Both the position numbers and the translations under genes were made by a program. A stretch of DNA of 34,993 bases from Nonomuraea basaltis (lineage in GTDB: Bacteria; Actinomycetota; Actinomycetes; Streptosporangiales; Streptosporangiaceae): contig NZ_VCJS01000129.1 of NCBI RefSeq assembly GCF_005893125.1, positions 1-34,993 of the forward strand, read 5' to 3'. Positions within the stretch are counted from its first letter, which is position 1; each line of letters starts with the position of its first letter. This document shows positions 7,982-16,546 of this stretch, piece after piece. The notes beneath the pieces were generated by a model. The model made no database searches, was not told the DNA's origin, and saw nothing but the letters and a program-made list of their open reading frames with translations.

Positions 7982-10316
7982 TTACCGGCCACTGACCGGC
8001 GACTGGACACTGACCTCGGACTGCGAGCAGATGGCGGGGCGGAGCGTCCCGGCCACCGTACCGGGGGTGGTGCACACCGACCTGCTTGACGCGGGGCTCA
8101 TACCGGACCCCTACCTGGACGACAACGAGTCCGCGCTCCAGTGGATCGGCCGCGCCGAGTGGCGCTACGCCACCACCTTCGCGTGGACCCCCGGCGGGCA
8201 CCGGCGGCACGAGCTCGTCTGCGACGGCCTGGACACCGTGGCCACCATCGAGCTCAACGGGGCCGTCGTCGGCCGGACCGCCAACCAGCACCGCTCCTAC
8301 TCCTTCGACGTGACCGCCCTGCTCCGCCCGGGCGCCAACGATCTCGTCATCACCTTCGCCTCCGCTCTGGACTACGCCGAGGAACGGGCCGCGCTGGAGC
8401 CGCGCCCGCACGTCAACCACCACCCCTACAACGCCGTGCGCAAGATGGCCTGCAACTTCGGCTGGGACTGGGGGCCGGACCTCGTCACCGCCGGGATCTG
8501 GCGGCCCATCGGCCTCCGCTCGTACTCCGGCACCCGGATCGCCGCCGTCCGGCCCCTGGTCACCGAGGCCGCATCCGAACGCGCGACCGTCGTCTTCGAG
8601 GCGGACCTGATCCCCGGCGCGGCCGCCGCGACCGTCACGGCGAGGGTCGGCACCACGGAGGTGAGCACGCAGGTCCCCGCGGGAGCGGAACGAGTGAGCG
8701 TGCCGGTCACGGTGGAATCGCCGCGGCTGTGGTGGCCGCGCGGTCATGGCGACCAGCCGCTGTACGAGGCGGAGGTCGTGGTCCAGGAACCGGGCGGGGT
8801 GCTGGACACCTGGACCGGTCGCATCGGCCTGCGAACCGTTTCCGTGGACACCACCGGCGGGGCGTTCGTCGTGCGGATCAACGGCCAGGACGTCTTCGTC
8901 CGCGGCGCGAACTGGATACCCGACGACGCGTTCCCCACCCGCGTGGACCGCGGCCGGTACGCCGCCCGGCTCGCCGACGCCACGGGCGCCGGGATCAACC
9001 TGCTGCGGGTGTGGGGCGGGGGCATCTACGAGAGCGCCGACTTCTACGGCCTCTGCGACGAGCTGGGCGTCCTCGTCTGGCAGGACTTCCTGTTCGCCTG
9101 CGCCGCCTACGCGGAGGAGCAGCTGTGGGAGGAGGTCGAGCAGGAGGCCAGGCAGGCCGTCACCCGGCTGTCGCGGCACCCCAGCCTCATCCTGTGGAAC
9201 GGCGCGAACGAGAACCTGTGGGGCCACGAGGACTGGGGCTGGAAGGAGCGGCTCAACGGTCGGAGCTGGGGCGCGGGCTTCTACTACGAGCTGCTGCCCG
9301 GCATCGTCGCCGAGCTCGATCCGACCAGGCCCTACATCCCCGGCAGCCCGTACTCGCCGTCCCGGGCCGACCACCCGAACGACCCCTCTACCGGGCTCGT
9401 CCACATCTGGGACGTCTGGAACGACAAGGACTACCGCGCCTACGCGGACTACACGCCGCGGTTCGTGGCCGAGTTCGGCTTCCAGGGCCCGCCCACCTGG
9501 TCGACGATGACGGCCGCCGGCGCCGTCCACCAGAAAGCCGAGGACGGCGACGGCAAGTTGCGGCGGGGGTTGAAGGGCCACTTCCCCGACCCCGCCGACG
9601 ACGTCGCCTGGCACTGGGCCACCCAGCTGAACCAGGCCCGCGCGATCTCCTTCGGCGTCGAACGTTTCCGCGCCCTTGCCCCGCACTGCCGCGGCACGAT
9701 CGTGTGGCAGCTCAACGACTGCTGGCCGGTGGTCTCATGGGCCGCGGTCGACGGGTACGGCCGGCGCAAGCCCCTGTGGTACGCGCTGCGCCGCGCCTAC
9801 GCCGACCGGCTCGTCACCGTCCAGCCGCAGGGCCTCGTCGTGATCAACGACACGGTCGGCCCCTGGCACGCCCGGCTGCGCGTGCGCCGCCTGCACCTCG
9901 ACGGGACTGAACTGGCCGGCCAGGCGGTGGACGTCCTGGTGGCTCCGCTCGCGAGTGTGACCGTGCCCATCCCAGAGGCCGCCGGGGATCTCATCGCCGT
10001 GGACGGCGATGGCGTCCGCGTCCGGCACTTCCTCGCCGAGGACCTCGACCTGGCCCTGCCCGCCCCCGCGTTCACGGGCACGCTGACCCGGGTCGCCGGC
10101 GGCCACGAGGTCGGCATCGAGGCCCAGACGCTGCTGAAGGACCTGACCCTGCACGCCGACAGGCTCGATCCGGACGCGGTCGTGGACGATCAGCTCGTCA
10201 CGCTGCTGCCCGGCGAGCGCGTCCGTCTCTTCGTCGCCGGCTCCGCCGAGCTGGACCCTGACGAGGTGCTCGCCCATCCCGTTCTCACCACGGCCAACCA
10301 TCTGTTCTGGAGGTAG
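7971..10316 (+). CDS. GH2 family beta-mannosidase-like glycoside hydrolase
   Basis: A 781-residue GH2 enzyme with the family's domain order: N-terminal sugar-binding domain (PATVPGVVHTDLLDAGLIPD near residues 27-46 is typical of beta-mannosidases), immunoglobulin-like domain, (beta/alpha)8 barrel and C-terminal beta domains. The acid/base should be Glu414 in WNGANENLWG and the nucleophile Glu501 in VAEFGFQGPP. FGWDWGP is another beta-mannosidase hallmark. It has no signal peptide, so it is likely cytoplasmic, removing beta-mannosyl (or related) residues from imported oligosaccharides. The start overlaps the oxidoreductase by 11 bp. Specificity within GH2 (mannosidase, exo-glucosaminidase or other) is inferred by resemblance only. 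Confidence 0.88.
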   Translation: MRADYRPLTGDWTLTSDCEQMAGRSVPATVPGVVHTDLLDAGLIPDPYLDDNESALQWIGRAEWRYATTFAWTPGGHRRHELVCDGLDTVATIELNGAVVGRTANQHRSYSFDVTALLRPGANDLVITFASALDYAEERAALEPRPHVNHHPYNAVRKMACNFGWDWGPDLVTAGIWRPIGLRSYSGTRIAAVRPLVTEAASERATVVFEADLIPGAAAATVTARVGTTEVSTQVPAGAERVSVPVTVESPRLWWPRGHGDQPLYEAEVVVQEPGGVLDTWTGRIGLRTVSVDTTGGAFVVRINGQDVFVRGANWIPDDAFPTRVDRGRYAARLADATGAGINLLRVWGGGIYESADFYGLCDELGVLVWQDFLFACAAYAEEQLWEEVEQEARQAVTRLSRHPSLILWNGANENLWGHEDWGWKERLNGRSWGAGFYYELLPGIVAELDPTRPYIPGSPYSPSRADHPNDPSTGLVHIWDVWNDKDYRAYADYTPRFVAEFGFQGPPTWSTMTAAGAVHQKAEDGDGKLRRGLKGHFPDPADDVAWHWATQLNQARAISFGVERFRALAPHCRGTIVWQLNDCWPVVSWAAVDGYGRRKPLWYALRRAYADRLVTVQPQGLVVINDTVGPWHARLRVRRLHLDGTELAGQAVDVLVAPLASVTVPIPEAAGDLIAVDGDGVRVRHFLAEDLDLALPAPAFTGTLTRVAGGHEVGIEAQTLLKDLTLHADRLDPDAVVDDQLVTLLPGERVRLFVAGSAELDPDEVLAHPVLTTANHLFWR

Positions 10317-10317
10317 C

Positions 10318-11766
10318 GTGCTCCACGTCCTGGCCTCGTTGGCAGTCCTCTCCCTGTCCCTCACCCCCGCCGACCCGGGCGACGTCCCGGCCGGCAGACT
10401 CCCGCCCGCCGGCTGGACCGACACCCAATGGCGCGATCCCGGCGGGTTCTCCATCATCGACGTCACCACGAAGGGCCTGCCCGCCGGCAACGCCGCCATC
10501 GACGCCTCCGACAGGATCCGCGACATCATCGCCACGACCTCGGGCAGGCGGGTGCTCTATTTCCCGCCGGGCGTCTACCACTTCAAGACCAGCCTGAACG
10601 TCACCGCCGACGACATCATCCTGCGCGGCGCCGGCCGTACCCGGACCCGGCTCCTGATCGACGCGCCAGGGTCGGTGAACGCCGAGCTCAAGTTCAGCGG
10701 CGGCTACAGCGGCGAGCCGGCCGCCGTGTCCGGCTCACCCGCCTCGGGCAGCCAGTCCATCACCGTCCCCGACGCCCCCGGCCTGCGGCCGGGCGACTTC
10801 GTGCAGCTCTACAAGGACGCCGGACGCCACGCCTACAGGTACCCGATCGAGACGCAGATCTTCAAGATTGTCTCCAAGAGCGGCGACACGCTGAATCTGA
10901 ACATGAAGATCGGTCTTGACTACCCGGCCTCCTCGGCGCCCAAGGTCCGCGAGATCGACATGCTGGAGAACGCCGGGGTCGAGCAGCTGGCCGTCGAACG
11001 GCTGAACCAGCCCACCTTGGAGAACGTCAACAACCTGACGTTCTCCATGGTGAACAACGGATTCATCCGGGACACCGAGTCGGTGCGCTCCGGCCGCTCG
11101 CACGTCAACATCTACTGGAGCAAGGACATCTCGATCGATCGCAACTATGTGCACGGCGCCTTCGTCAACCAGAACGGCTACGCCTACGGCATCAGCTTGA
11201 ACTGGGGCTCCACCCGGGTGCGCGTCAGCGACAACAAGCTGTGGGACCTGCGGCATCACATCGTGCTCCAGCTCGGCGCCAACCACAACGTGATCAGCTA
11301 CAACTCCCTGGAGAACCCCTTCAACGGCTACAACGACCTGGCCCTGCACGGAACCTTCGCGTACATGAACCTCTTCGAGGGCAACCGCTTCTACGAGGGG
11401 TACGCCGACAACTCCAAACTCGGCCAAGGCGAGCTGGAGGCGACCGGACCGGGCAACACCTGGTTCCGCAACTACGCCAACCACCAGGTCGGCAGCATCA
11501 ACGGCCAGACGGCCCGGCAGAACCTGATCGGCAACAAACTCGGGCTGATCCGGCTGTCCGGCACCGACCACTACCACGGCGCCAACCTGGAGGGCACCAC
11601 GCTGAAGTGGGGGGCGCTCAGCGAGAGCTCCCGTATCCCGCCCTCGCTCTACACGGGGACGCGGCCGGCCTTCCTCGGTGGCACGCCGTGGCCGGTGTAC
11701 GGGCCGGGCGTCGCCGATTGGGGAGCCGCCAGCAAGCTCCCAGCGGCGACTCGGGCCAGACCCTGA
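10318..11766 (+). CDS. Secreted right-handed beta-helix protein (pectate-lyase superfamily)
   Basis: A 482-residue protein starting at GTG 10318, one base after the GH2 stop, with GGAGGT just upstream. The first about 22 residues form a short hydrophobic, signal-like segment, though it lacks the usual basic N-terminus. The body begins with a pectate-lyase-3-type block (GRRVLYFPPGVYHFKTSL, then IILRGAGRTRT) and continues as Asn/Gly-rich rungs (VSDNKLWDL, ISYNSLENPF, LFEGNRFYEG) typical of parallel beta-helix polysaccharide lyases and hydrolases. It is probably the extracellular depolymerase that feeds the transporter. Catalytic residues could not be assigned, so lyase versus hydrolase versus epimerase is open. 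Confidence 0.78.
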   Translation: MLHVLASLAVLSLSLTPADPGDVPAGRLPPAGWTDTQWRDPGGFSIIDVTTKGLPAGNAAIDASDRIRDIIATTSGRRVLYFPPGVYHFKTSLNVTADDIILRGAGRTRTRLLIDAPGSVNAELKFSGGYSGEPAAVSGSPASGSQSITVPDAPGLRPGDFVQLYKDAGRHAYRYPIETQIFKIVSKSGDTLNLNMKIGLDYPASSAPKVREIDMLENAGVEQLAVERLNQPTLENVNNLTFSMVNNGFIRDTESVRSGRSHVNIYWSKDISIDRNYVHGAFVNQNGYAYGISLNWGSTRVRVSDNKLWDLRHHIVLQLGANHNVISYNSLENPFNGYNDLALHGTFAYMNLFEGNRFYEGYADNSKLGQGELEATGPGNTWFRNYANHQVGSINGQTARQNLIGNKLGLIRLSGTDHYHGANLEGTTLKWGALSESSRIPPSLYTGTRPAFLGGTPWPVYGPGVADWGAASKLPAATRARP

Positions 11767-11787
11767 AAGCCCGGGGAAACGCCGGGG

Positions 11788-11805
11788 AAACACCGTGCCG
11801 TGTTT
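11788..11805. terminator. Possible weak bidirectional hairpin between convergent genes
   Basis: AAACAC (11788-11793) and GTGTTT (11800-11805) can pair around a 6-nt loop, in the 151-bp gap between the convergent beta-helix gene and the ALDH relic. The stem is only 6 bp and AT-rich, so this is a weak call. An 11-base direct repeat (CCGGGGAAAC-like, at 11771 and 11782) lies alongside. Confidence 0.25.
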
Positions 11806-11917
11806 GGGCGGAAACCAAGCACGCCTGAAGGGCAGTTCTGACCGTGGGGAGGATCGGGACGACCCGCTACGCCGTCTTCGCCGGGTTGGCTTGGACCCCT
11901 GCGGCTGAGGGTTCCGG

Positions 11918-13145
11918 TTATCGAAGGAAGAAATCGAGAAGAGCCTCGGCACGCTTGCCGAAGGGGGCATACAGGAGGCGGGTGGCGTTCCAGCGACCTT
12001 GCACGAGGATGCCCTTGGGGTGGCTGAGCGTTCGGAAGCCCTCGATCCCGTGGTATTTGCCCATCCCGCTCGCGCCGACGCCGCCGAAGGGAAGGTCGTC
12101 CTGCGCGACGTGCATGATGGTGACGTTGCCGGAGGTCGTGCGGTCGAGGACTTTGCGCTGGTCTGGGTCGTCGTTGCCGAAGTAGTAGAGCGCGAGTGGT
12201 CGTGGTCGTGCGTTGACGTAGTTGATGGCGTCGTCGATGTCGCGGTAAGGGAAGATCGGGAGGATGGGGCCGAAGATCTCCTCGCGGGCGATGCGCATGT
12301 CGTCGGTGACGCCGAGCACGACGGTCGGTGCGAGGGTGTGCGGGCGGCGGGTCGCTTCGTCGGGCCGGTGCCCGACCTCGATGGTCCGTGCCCCGTGGGT
12401 ACGGGCGTTTGCCGAAGACGATGTCGGACACGGTCTGGTCCCGTACGTGTCCCTTGGCGACGATGGTCGGAGATTTGCCGCCTAGTTCCAGCGTGACGGG
12501 GACGAGGTTCTCGCTCGCCGCCTTCATCACGGCTCGTCCGACTTCAGTGCTGCCGGTGAAGACGAGATGATCGAAAGGCAAGGAGGAGAACGCGGAACCG
12601 TCGCCGCTGACGATCGTGACCTGCTCTGGCGGGAAGACCTCGCTCAGCATCGACGCGAGCACGGCGTTCGTCGCCGGGGTCAACTTCGACGGTTTGAGCA
12701 TGACGCGGTTACCGGCGGCGATCGCGGTGACGACGGGCATCAGCGACAGGTTGACGGGATAGTTCCACGGCGAAATGACCCCGACCACTCCGAGCGGCTG
12801 GTATTCGACGCGGTTGGTGCCGAAACGCAGCGGCAGGGCGATGTGGCGGCGGGTCGGGCGCATGAATCGCCGGAGATTGCGCTGCAGGTAGTCGATGCCC
12901 TGAACGACGCCCACGATCTCCATCATCGCGGTCTCGTGTCGCGAGCGATGTCCGAAGTCGGTGTTGATCGCCTCCTCGATGGCGCTGCGCCGGGCGATCA
13001 GCGCAGCCTTGAGGTTGTGCAGATCGCTGCGCCGCGCCGCCAATGAGGGCGCTCCGTCGCGGAGATAGGCGGCGCGCTGAACTTCGAGGATGTGACTGAA
13101 GCGCTCCGCGTCTGTGGGCTGTGAGGTGACTTCTGTGATGGTCAT
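11918..13145 (-). pseudogene. Aldehyde dehydrogenase, broken at the catalytic cysteine region
   Basis: The first 246 codons (ATG 13145) are a good coniferyl-aldehyde-dehydrogenase-type ALDH: VGVISPWNYPVNLSLMPV, KPSKLTP, FTGSTEVGRAV, and the general-base Glu in TLELGGKSP. Directly after SDIVFGK, at about 12408, the frame fails. The homologous sequence resumes in a different frame (ARTIEVGHRP, then EEIFGPILPIFPYRD and DLPFGGVGASGMGKYHG) and runs to the stop at 11918. The roughly 65-70 residues that normally follow FGK, including the active-site Cys of the NAGQTC motif, are absent. An out-of-frame deletion fits better than a single sequencing error. The gene overlaps the SDR stop by four bases (ATGA) and was its operon partner. 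Confidence 0.85.
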
Positions 13146-13981
13146 GATGTTGTTCCTTTGCTGTTGGTGAGGGCGACGGGGAACTGCGTGCGCTGACGGC
13201 GGGCCATCCTGCCCATGAGCCGGACGATCAGGCGGCGCGGCAGGAACTTGCTGGCAAGGGCGAGCGGGCGGCCGTTGGTGATCACCGACGGTGGCGCGGA
13301 TCGGCGGTCGAGCGTGTCGAGGGCGATCGTCACGACGTCCTCGGGGGCTGCCCGCTTCGTGCCGTAGTCGGCGGACTGGCTGCCGGCGACGTCGAAGAAC
13401 TCGGTCCGTGTGGCGCCGGGGCACACGGCGAGGACGCGTAGGCCGGTGCCGCGGGTCTCCTCCCACAGCGCTTCGGTGAAGCTGAGGACGAAGGCCTTGG
13501 TGGCGCCGTAGACACTCAGGTACGGGGTCGGCTGGAAGCCCAGCAGGCTCGCGACGTTGATCAGGATGCCGGTGCCGGCGGAGGTCAGCGGGTCGATGTA
13601 GGCGCGGCTGAGGTCGACCAGCGCACTGACGTTCAGCGCGATCATGCTTTGCAGGCGCTCCGGATCCTCGTCCGTGAACGCGTCGTGGGTGCCGAAGCCC
13701 GCGTTGTTGACCAGTCCGGTGGCGTAGATGCCGCGGGACTCGAGTTCGGCGCGTAGCGTGCGGCCGGCGTCGGGCAGGCCGAGGTCGCGGGCGACGACGG
13801 TCACCGTGACGCCGTGTGCGCGGGTGAGTTCGGCGGCCAGGCTCTGAAGCCGGTCCGCCCGGCGGGCGACAAGCACGAGGTGGGCGCCGCGGCGGGCCAG
13901 CTGACGGGCGAATTCGGCGCCCAGGCCGGAGCTGGCGCCGGTGACGATGACGGTCTGGTGGCGGTAATCAATCTTGGTCAT
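13142..13981 (-). CDS. Short-chain dehydrogenase/reductase
   Basis: A 279-residue classical SDR of the YqjQ/DltE-like kind. It has TGASSGLGAEFARQLARRG (residues 14-32, NAD(P) binding; the RR after LVA suggests NADP), LVNNAGFG, catalytic Ser in INVASLLGF and YGATK (catalytic Tyr and Lys). The true start is the ATG at 13981; a longer frame runs into the divergent TetR gene. Its stop overlaps the start of the ALDH relic (ATGA). The promoter probably lies over the palindrome at 14003-14019: TTGCAC at -35 and TAGAGT at -10 (18-bp spacing) can be read on the minus strand, with the operator covering the -35. The substrate is unknown, probably a carbonyl or alcohol once oxidised further by the ALDH. 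Confidence 0.9.
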   Translation of the reverse strand: MTKIDYRHQTVIVTGASSGLGAEFARQLARRGAHLVLVARRADRLQSLAAELTRAHGVTVTVVARDLGLPDAGRTLRAELESRGIYATGLVNNAGFGTHDAFTDEDPERLQSMIALNVSALVDLSRAYIDPLTSAGTGILINVASLLGFQPTPYLSVYGATKAFVLSFTEALWEETRGTGLRVLAVCPGATRTEFFDVAGSQSADYGTKRAAPEDVVTIALDTLDRRSAPPSVITNGRPLALASKFLPRRLIVRLMGRMARRQRTQFPVALTNSKGTTS

Positions 13982-14002
13982 GCCATACACTCTATGCACA
14001 GC

Positions 14003-14019
14003 CTTGCACCGCGTGCAAG
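14003..14019. promoter_or_regulatory. Operator between SDR and TetR genes
   Basis: Perfect inverted repeat CTTGCAC-CGC-GTGCAAG in the 73-bp gap between the divergent SDR and TetR genes. Its size and position are typical of a TetR-family site controlling both directions. It covers the likely -35 box of the SDR promoter. Confidence 0.75.
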
Positions 14020-14054
14020 TTGCTACATCGTGTGATCCTCCGTACCATCGGTGC

Positions 14055-14645
14055 ATGGCTATGAAACCGACACCTCTTCGGGAGCAGACCCGCTCGGTGG
14101 TCCGCTCGCTGCTGGCTCGGACCGCTATCGAGCTGTTCGCCGCCAAGGGGTACGACAACACGACGCTGGAGGAGGTCGCCGCCGCGGCGGGTGTCTCTCG
14201 GCGGACCCTGTTCAACTACTTCCGCAACAAGGAAGACCTCGCGCTCAGCGGCCTGTCCGAGCAGGGTGAATCGATCGCCGGGCGGCTCGCCGAGCGCCCG
14301 GCCGAGGAGGACGCCTGGACGTCACTGCGCGCGGCGTTCCAGGTGCTCGAGGAGATCGACACCACGCCCGAGCGCCGGCTCGAGATGATCACGCTCTTGT
14401 TCGGCAACGAGTCCCTGCGCGCCGGGCACGCCGAGAAGCAGGCTCGCTGGCAAGACCTGTTCGCACCGCTGATCGAGCCGCGACTGCCCGACTCCGACCG
14501 CCGCACCCTGCAGGCGCGCGCGATCGCGGCCGCGGCGATCACGTGCATGCAGGCGGCGAACGAGGAGTGGGTGCGCCTGGGCGGACAGGTCGACCTGTTC
14601 GACCTCTACGACGCGGCCGTGCAGGCCATCCGCCGCCCCACCTGA
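14055..14645 (+). CDS. TetR-family regulator of the SDR/ALDH pair
   Basis: A 196-residue TetR protein. Residues 14-60 hold the HTH domain: RTAIELFAAKGYDNTTLEEV, then AAAAGVSRRTLFNYFRNKED with the canonical TLFNYF helix. The remainder is an alpha-helical ligand domain with no recognisable subclass. ATG 14055 is chosen (a second ATG lies two codons later at 14061). The longer frame from 13974 would cross the operator and the SDR start. It is divergent from the SDR gene and is expected to repress it and itself through the CTTGCAC/GTGCAAG site. With the ALDH partner broken, the regulon may be only partly functional. Confidence 0.92.
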   Translation: MAMKPTPLREQTRSVVRSLLARTAIELFAAKGYDNTTLEEVAAAAGVSRRTLFNYFRNKEDLALSGLSEQGESIAGRLAERPAEEDAWTSLRAAFQVLEEIDTTPERRLEMITLLFGNESLRAGHAEKQARWQDLFAPLIEPRLPDSDRRTLQARAIAAAAITCMQAANEEWVRLGGQVDLFDLYDAAVQAIRRPT

Positions 14646-14906
14646 AGCCGGCCGCATCCAGCTCCACCACGTGACGAAACCATCCGAACCATGACGAGGA
14701 CCTCACGGCTTTCAGCGACCCTAACGATCTTATGAGACCGGTCGATTACCCGACTGCCCTGATCGTGGCGGGGTCTCGTCAGCCGACCGTGACGGCGAGG
14801 GGCAGCGGACGATCGCGTTGGGCGCCAGGGTCAGGAACCACATCTGCTCGGTCTGCTGCTCGTGGTGACGGCGCCGGGGCCCACTGTGCAGCCGGACGGT
14901 GACGGT
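14646..14906. other. Non-coding stretch with a short unassigned peptide remnant
   Basis: No gene is recognised. The minus strand encodes a short open stretch, EQQTEQMWFLTLAPNAIVRC, ending in a stop, which reads like the tail of an unidentified protein. No hairpin or promoter stands out. Confidence 0.3.
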
Positions 14907-15308
14907 TCATCGGGTGCCGGTGCCGGTCAGCGTGTCGGCGAGCGTCTTCATGACCATGCGGCTCAGCGCAGCCGGGCTCTGATCGCCGACCTGCTCGGCA
15001 AGGGGGCCGTCGCGCCAGAGCACCGCCAGGCCGTGCACGGTCGCCCAGCCGAGGGTGACCAGGTGCTGGAGGTCGTGGCGGGTGGTCCAGCCCTCACGCT
15101 GGGCCTGCACGATCAGCGCCGTCATGGTGTCCCGGGTGGCCTGCGCGGCGACCCGCAGCGCGGGGTCGCTGCGGGTGTGCAGCTCCGGCCGCCACATCAC
15201 CTCGAATAGCCCTGGCCGGAGCCGCGCGAAGTCGATGTAGATCATCCCCAGTTCCTGGATCCGCGCGGCTGCGGGCGCGGCATCCAAGTCGGCCAGGGCC
15301 GCGCTCAT
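14907..15308 (-). pseudogene. TetR regulator fragment (WHG effector domain only)
   Basis: The 133 residues match only the C-terminal effector domain of TetR proteins with a WHG domain: GMIYIDFARLRPGLFEVMWR, then GWATVHGLAVLWRDGPL. The N-terminal DNA-binding half is absent, and an in-frame stop lies shortly upstream of the apparent ATG. The break at about 15308 coincides with the start of an unrelated plus-strand coding tail, so this looks like a recombination or deletion junction. The fragment could not bind DNA by itself. Confidence 0.8.
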
Positions 15309-15420
15309 CCGTGCCGCCCTCCTGCGCCGCTACGGCCCGCTGCGGTGGTTCCGCGACTTCCTCCTGCGCCGCCAGCGCGTCACACCGACCTTCCTGGAGA
15401 TCACCGCTGAGACCTCCTGA
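15300..15420 (+). pseudogene. C-terminal tail of an unidentified protein
   Basis: A plus-strand frame reads RAALLRRYGPLRWFRDFLLR and ends FLEITAETS followed by a stop at 15418-15420. It has ordinary high-GC codon use but no upstream gene body, because its 5' side abuts the truncated TetR gene. I do not recognise the family. It is probably debris from the same deletion that cut the TetR gene. Confidence 0.4.
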
Positions 15421-15589
15421 CCGACTGCTCGGGCTTCAATGACGACGGTCGGCGCGACCGTGACACAACCATGACACGGCGCTGACGAGGCGGGGATACG
15501 GTCGGCCGACAGTGGATGCGGTTGACCGGCGCCTGTTCCCCAGCGGTGGGTCCGGCTGTCTCCGTCCCACTGAGGAAGGCTGATCGATC

Positions 15590-16546
15590 GTGACTGAACG
15601 CGTGCGCGTGGCTGTGCTGGCGGGTGGGCCGTCCGCGGAGCATGAGGTGTCGCTGCAGTCGGCGCAGGCTGTGCTCGATGCTCTGCCGAGGGATCTGTAC
15701 GAGCCCGTCGCCGTCATCATCGACCGGCAGGGTAGGTGGCCGGTGGAGCTGCGACGCGATCTGGCGGATGTGGTCTTCCCTGTGCTGCACGGGCCGTTCG
15801 GCGAGGACGGCGTCGTCCAGGGTCACCTGGAGACGCTGGGCATCCCGTACGTGGGCTGCGGCGTCCTGGCCTCCGCCGTGGCCATGGACAAGGTCGCGAT
15901 GCGGCGCACGTTCCTGGCGGAGGACATTCCCGTCACCCCACATGTGTGGTTCACCGAGCACGAATGGCGCACCACCAACGATTCCTGGGGCCTGGTGAAG
16001 TCGCTCGACTGGCCGATGTACGTCAAACCGGCCGGCATGGGCTCCTCCATCGGCATCTCACGTGTCACCTCCATGGAGGAACTGCGCGCGGGCGTAGATC
16101 TGGCGCTGGCCTACGACCGGGTGGTCATCGTCGAGCAGGGCGTGACCGCGCGCGAGATCATCTGCGGCGTGCTCGGCGGCTACGACGACGCGCGGGCCTC
16201 GGCGCCCGGCGAGCTCATCGTGCCCGGCGACTGGCTGGACTATGAGGCCAAGTACCTCAGCCAGGCCGAGATCGCCACCATCCCCGCCGTGCTGCCGGAA
16301 CGGGTGGCCGAGGACGTGCGCGAGCTGGCCCTGCGCGCCTTCCGGGCGATCGGTGGCTACGGCCTGTCCCGTGTCGACTTCCTCTATGACGAGGACACGG
16401 CACGCCTGTACGTGCTGGAGATCAACACCATGCCCGGCTTCACCTCCCGTTCCGTCTACGCCAGGGCCTGGGCCGCAAGCGGTGTCCCGTACCCGGACCT
16501 GCTGCGCCGCCTCATCGACCTCGCGTTCGCCAGGAGCGGCTCATGA
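15590..16546 (+). CDS. ddl: D-alanine--D-alanine ligase
   Basis: A 318-residue ATP-grasp ligase that joins two D-Ala molecules for peptidoglycan precursors. Visible motifs are LAGGPSAEHEVSLQSAQ (residues 9-25), HGPFGEDGVVQG, the ATP-grasp segment YVKPAGMGSSIGISRV, the omega-loop DYEAKYLS and the metal-binding LEINTMPGFT. The YEAKY loop matches D-Ala-D-Ala ligases rather than VanA-type D-lactate ligases. Start GTG 15590 has GAGGAAGG about 10 bases upstream. The stop overlaps the murF start by four bases (ATGA). At 318 residues it is at the short end for actinomycete housekeeping Ddl, so a second, dedicated copy is plausible but not proven. Confidence 0.93.
   Translation: MTERVRVAVLAGGPSAEHEVSLQSAQAVLDALPRDLYEPVAVIIDRQGRWPVELRRDLADVVFPVLHGPFGEDGVVQGHLETLGIPYVGCGVLASAVAMDKVAMRRTFLAEDIPVTPHVWFTEHEWRTTNDSWGLVKSLDWPMYVKPAGMGSSIGISRVTSMEELRAGVDLALAYDRVVIVEQGVTAREIICGVLGGYDDARASAPGELIVPGDWLDYEAKYLSQAEIATIPAVLPERVAEDVRELALRAFRAIGGYGLSRVDFLYDEDTARLYVLEINTMPGFTSRSVYARAWAASGVPYPDLLRRLIDLAFARSGS

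Noticed and set aside
11649..13466. 605-residue minus-strand frame as one long protein
   Set aside because: Only the part from 13145 to about 12408 is real ALDH; its ends are antisense to the beta-helix gene and out of frame with the SDR.
15590..16546. D-Ala ligase as a VanA-type vancomycin-resistance ligase
   Set aside because: The omega-loop reads YEAKY as in D-Ala-D-Ala ligases, and no vanH or vanX genes are nearby.
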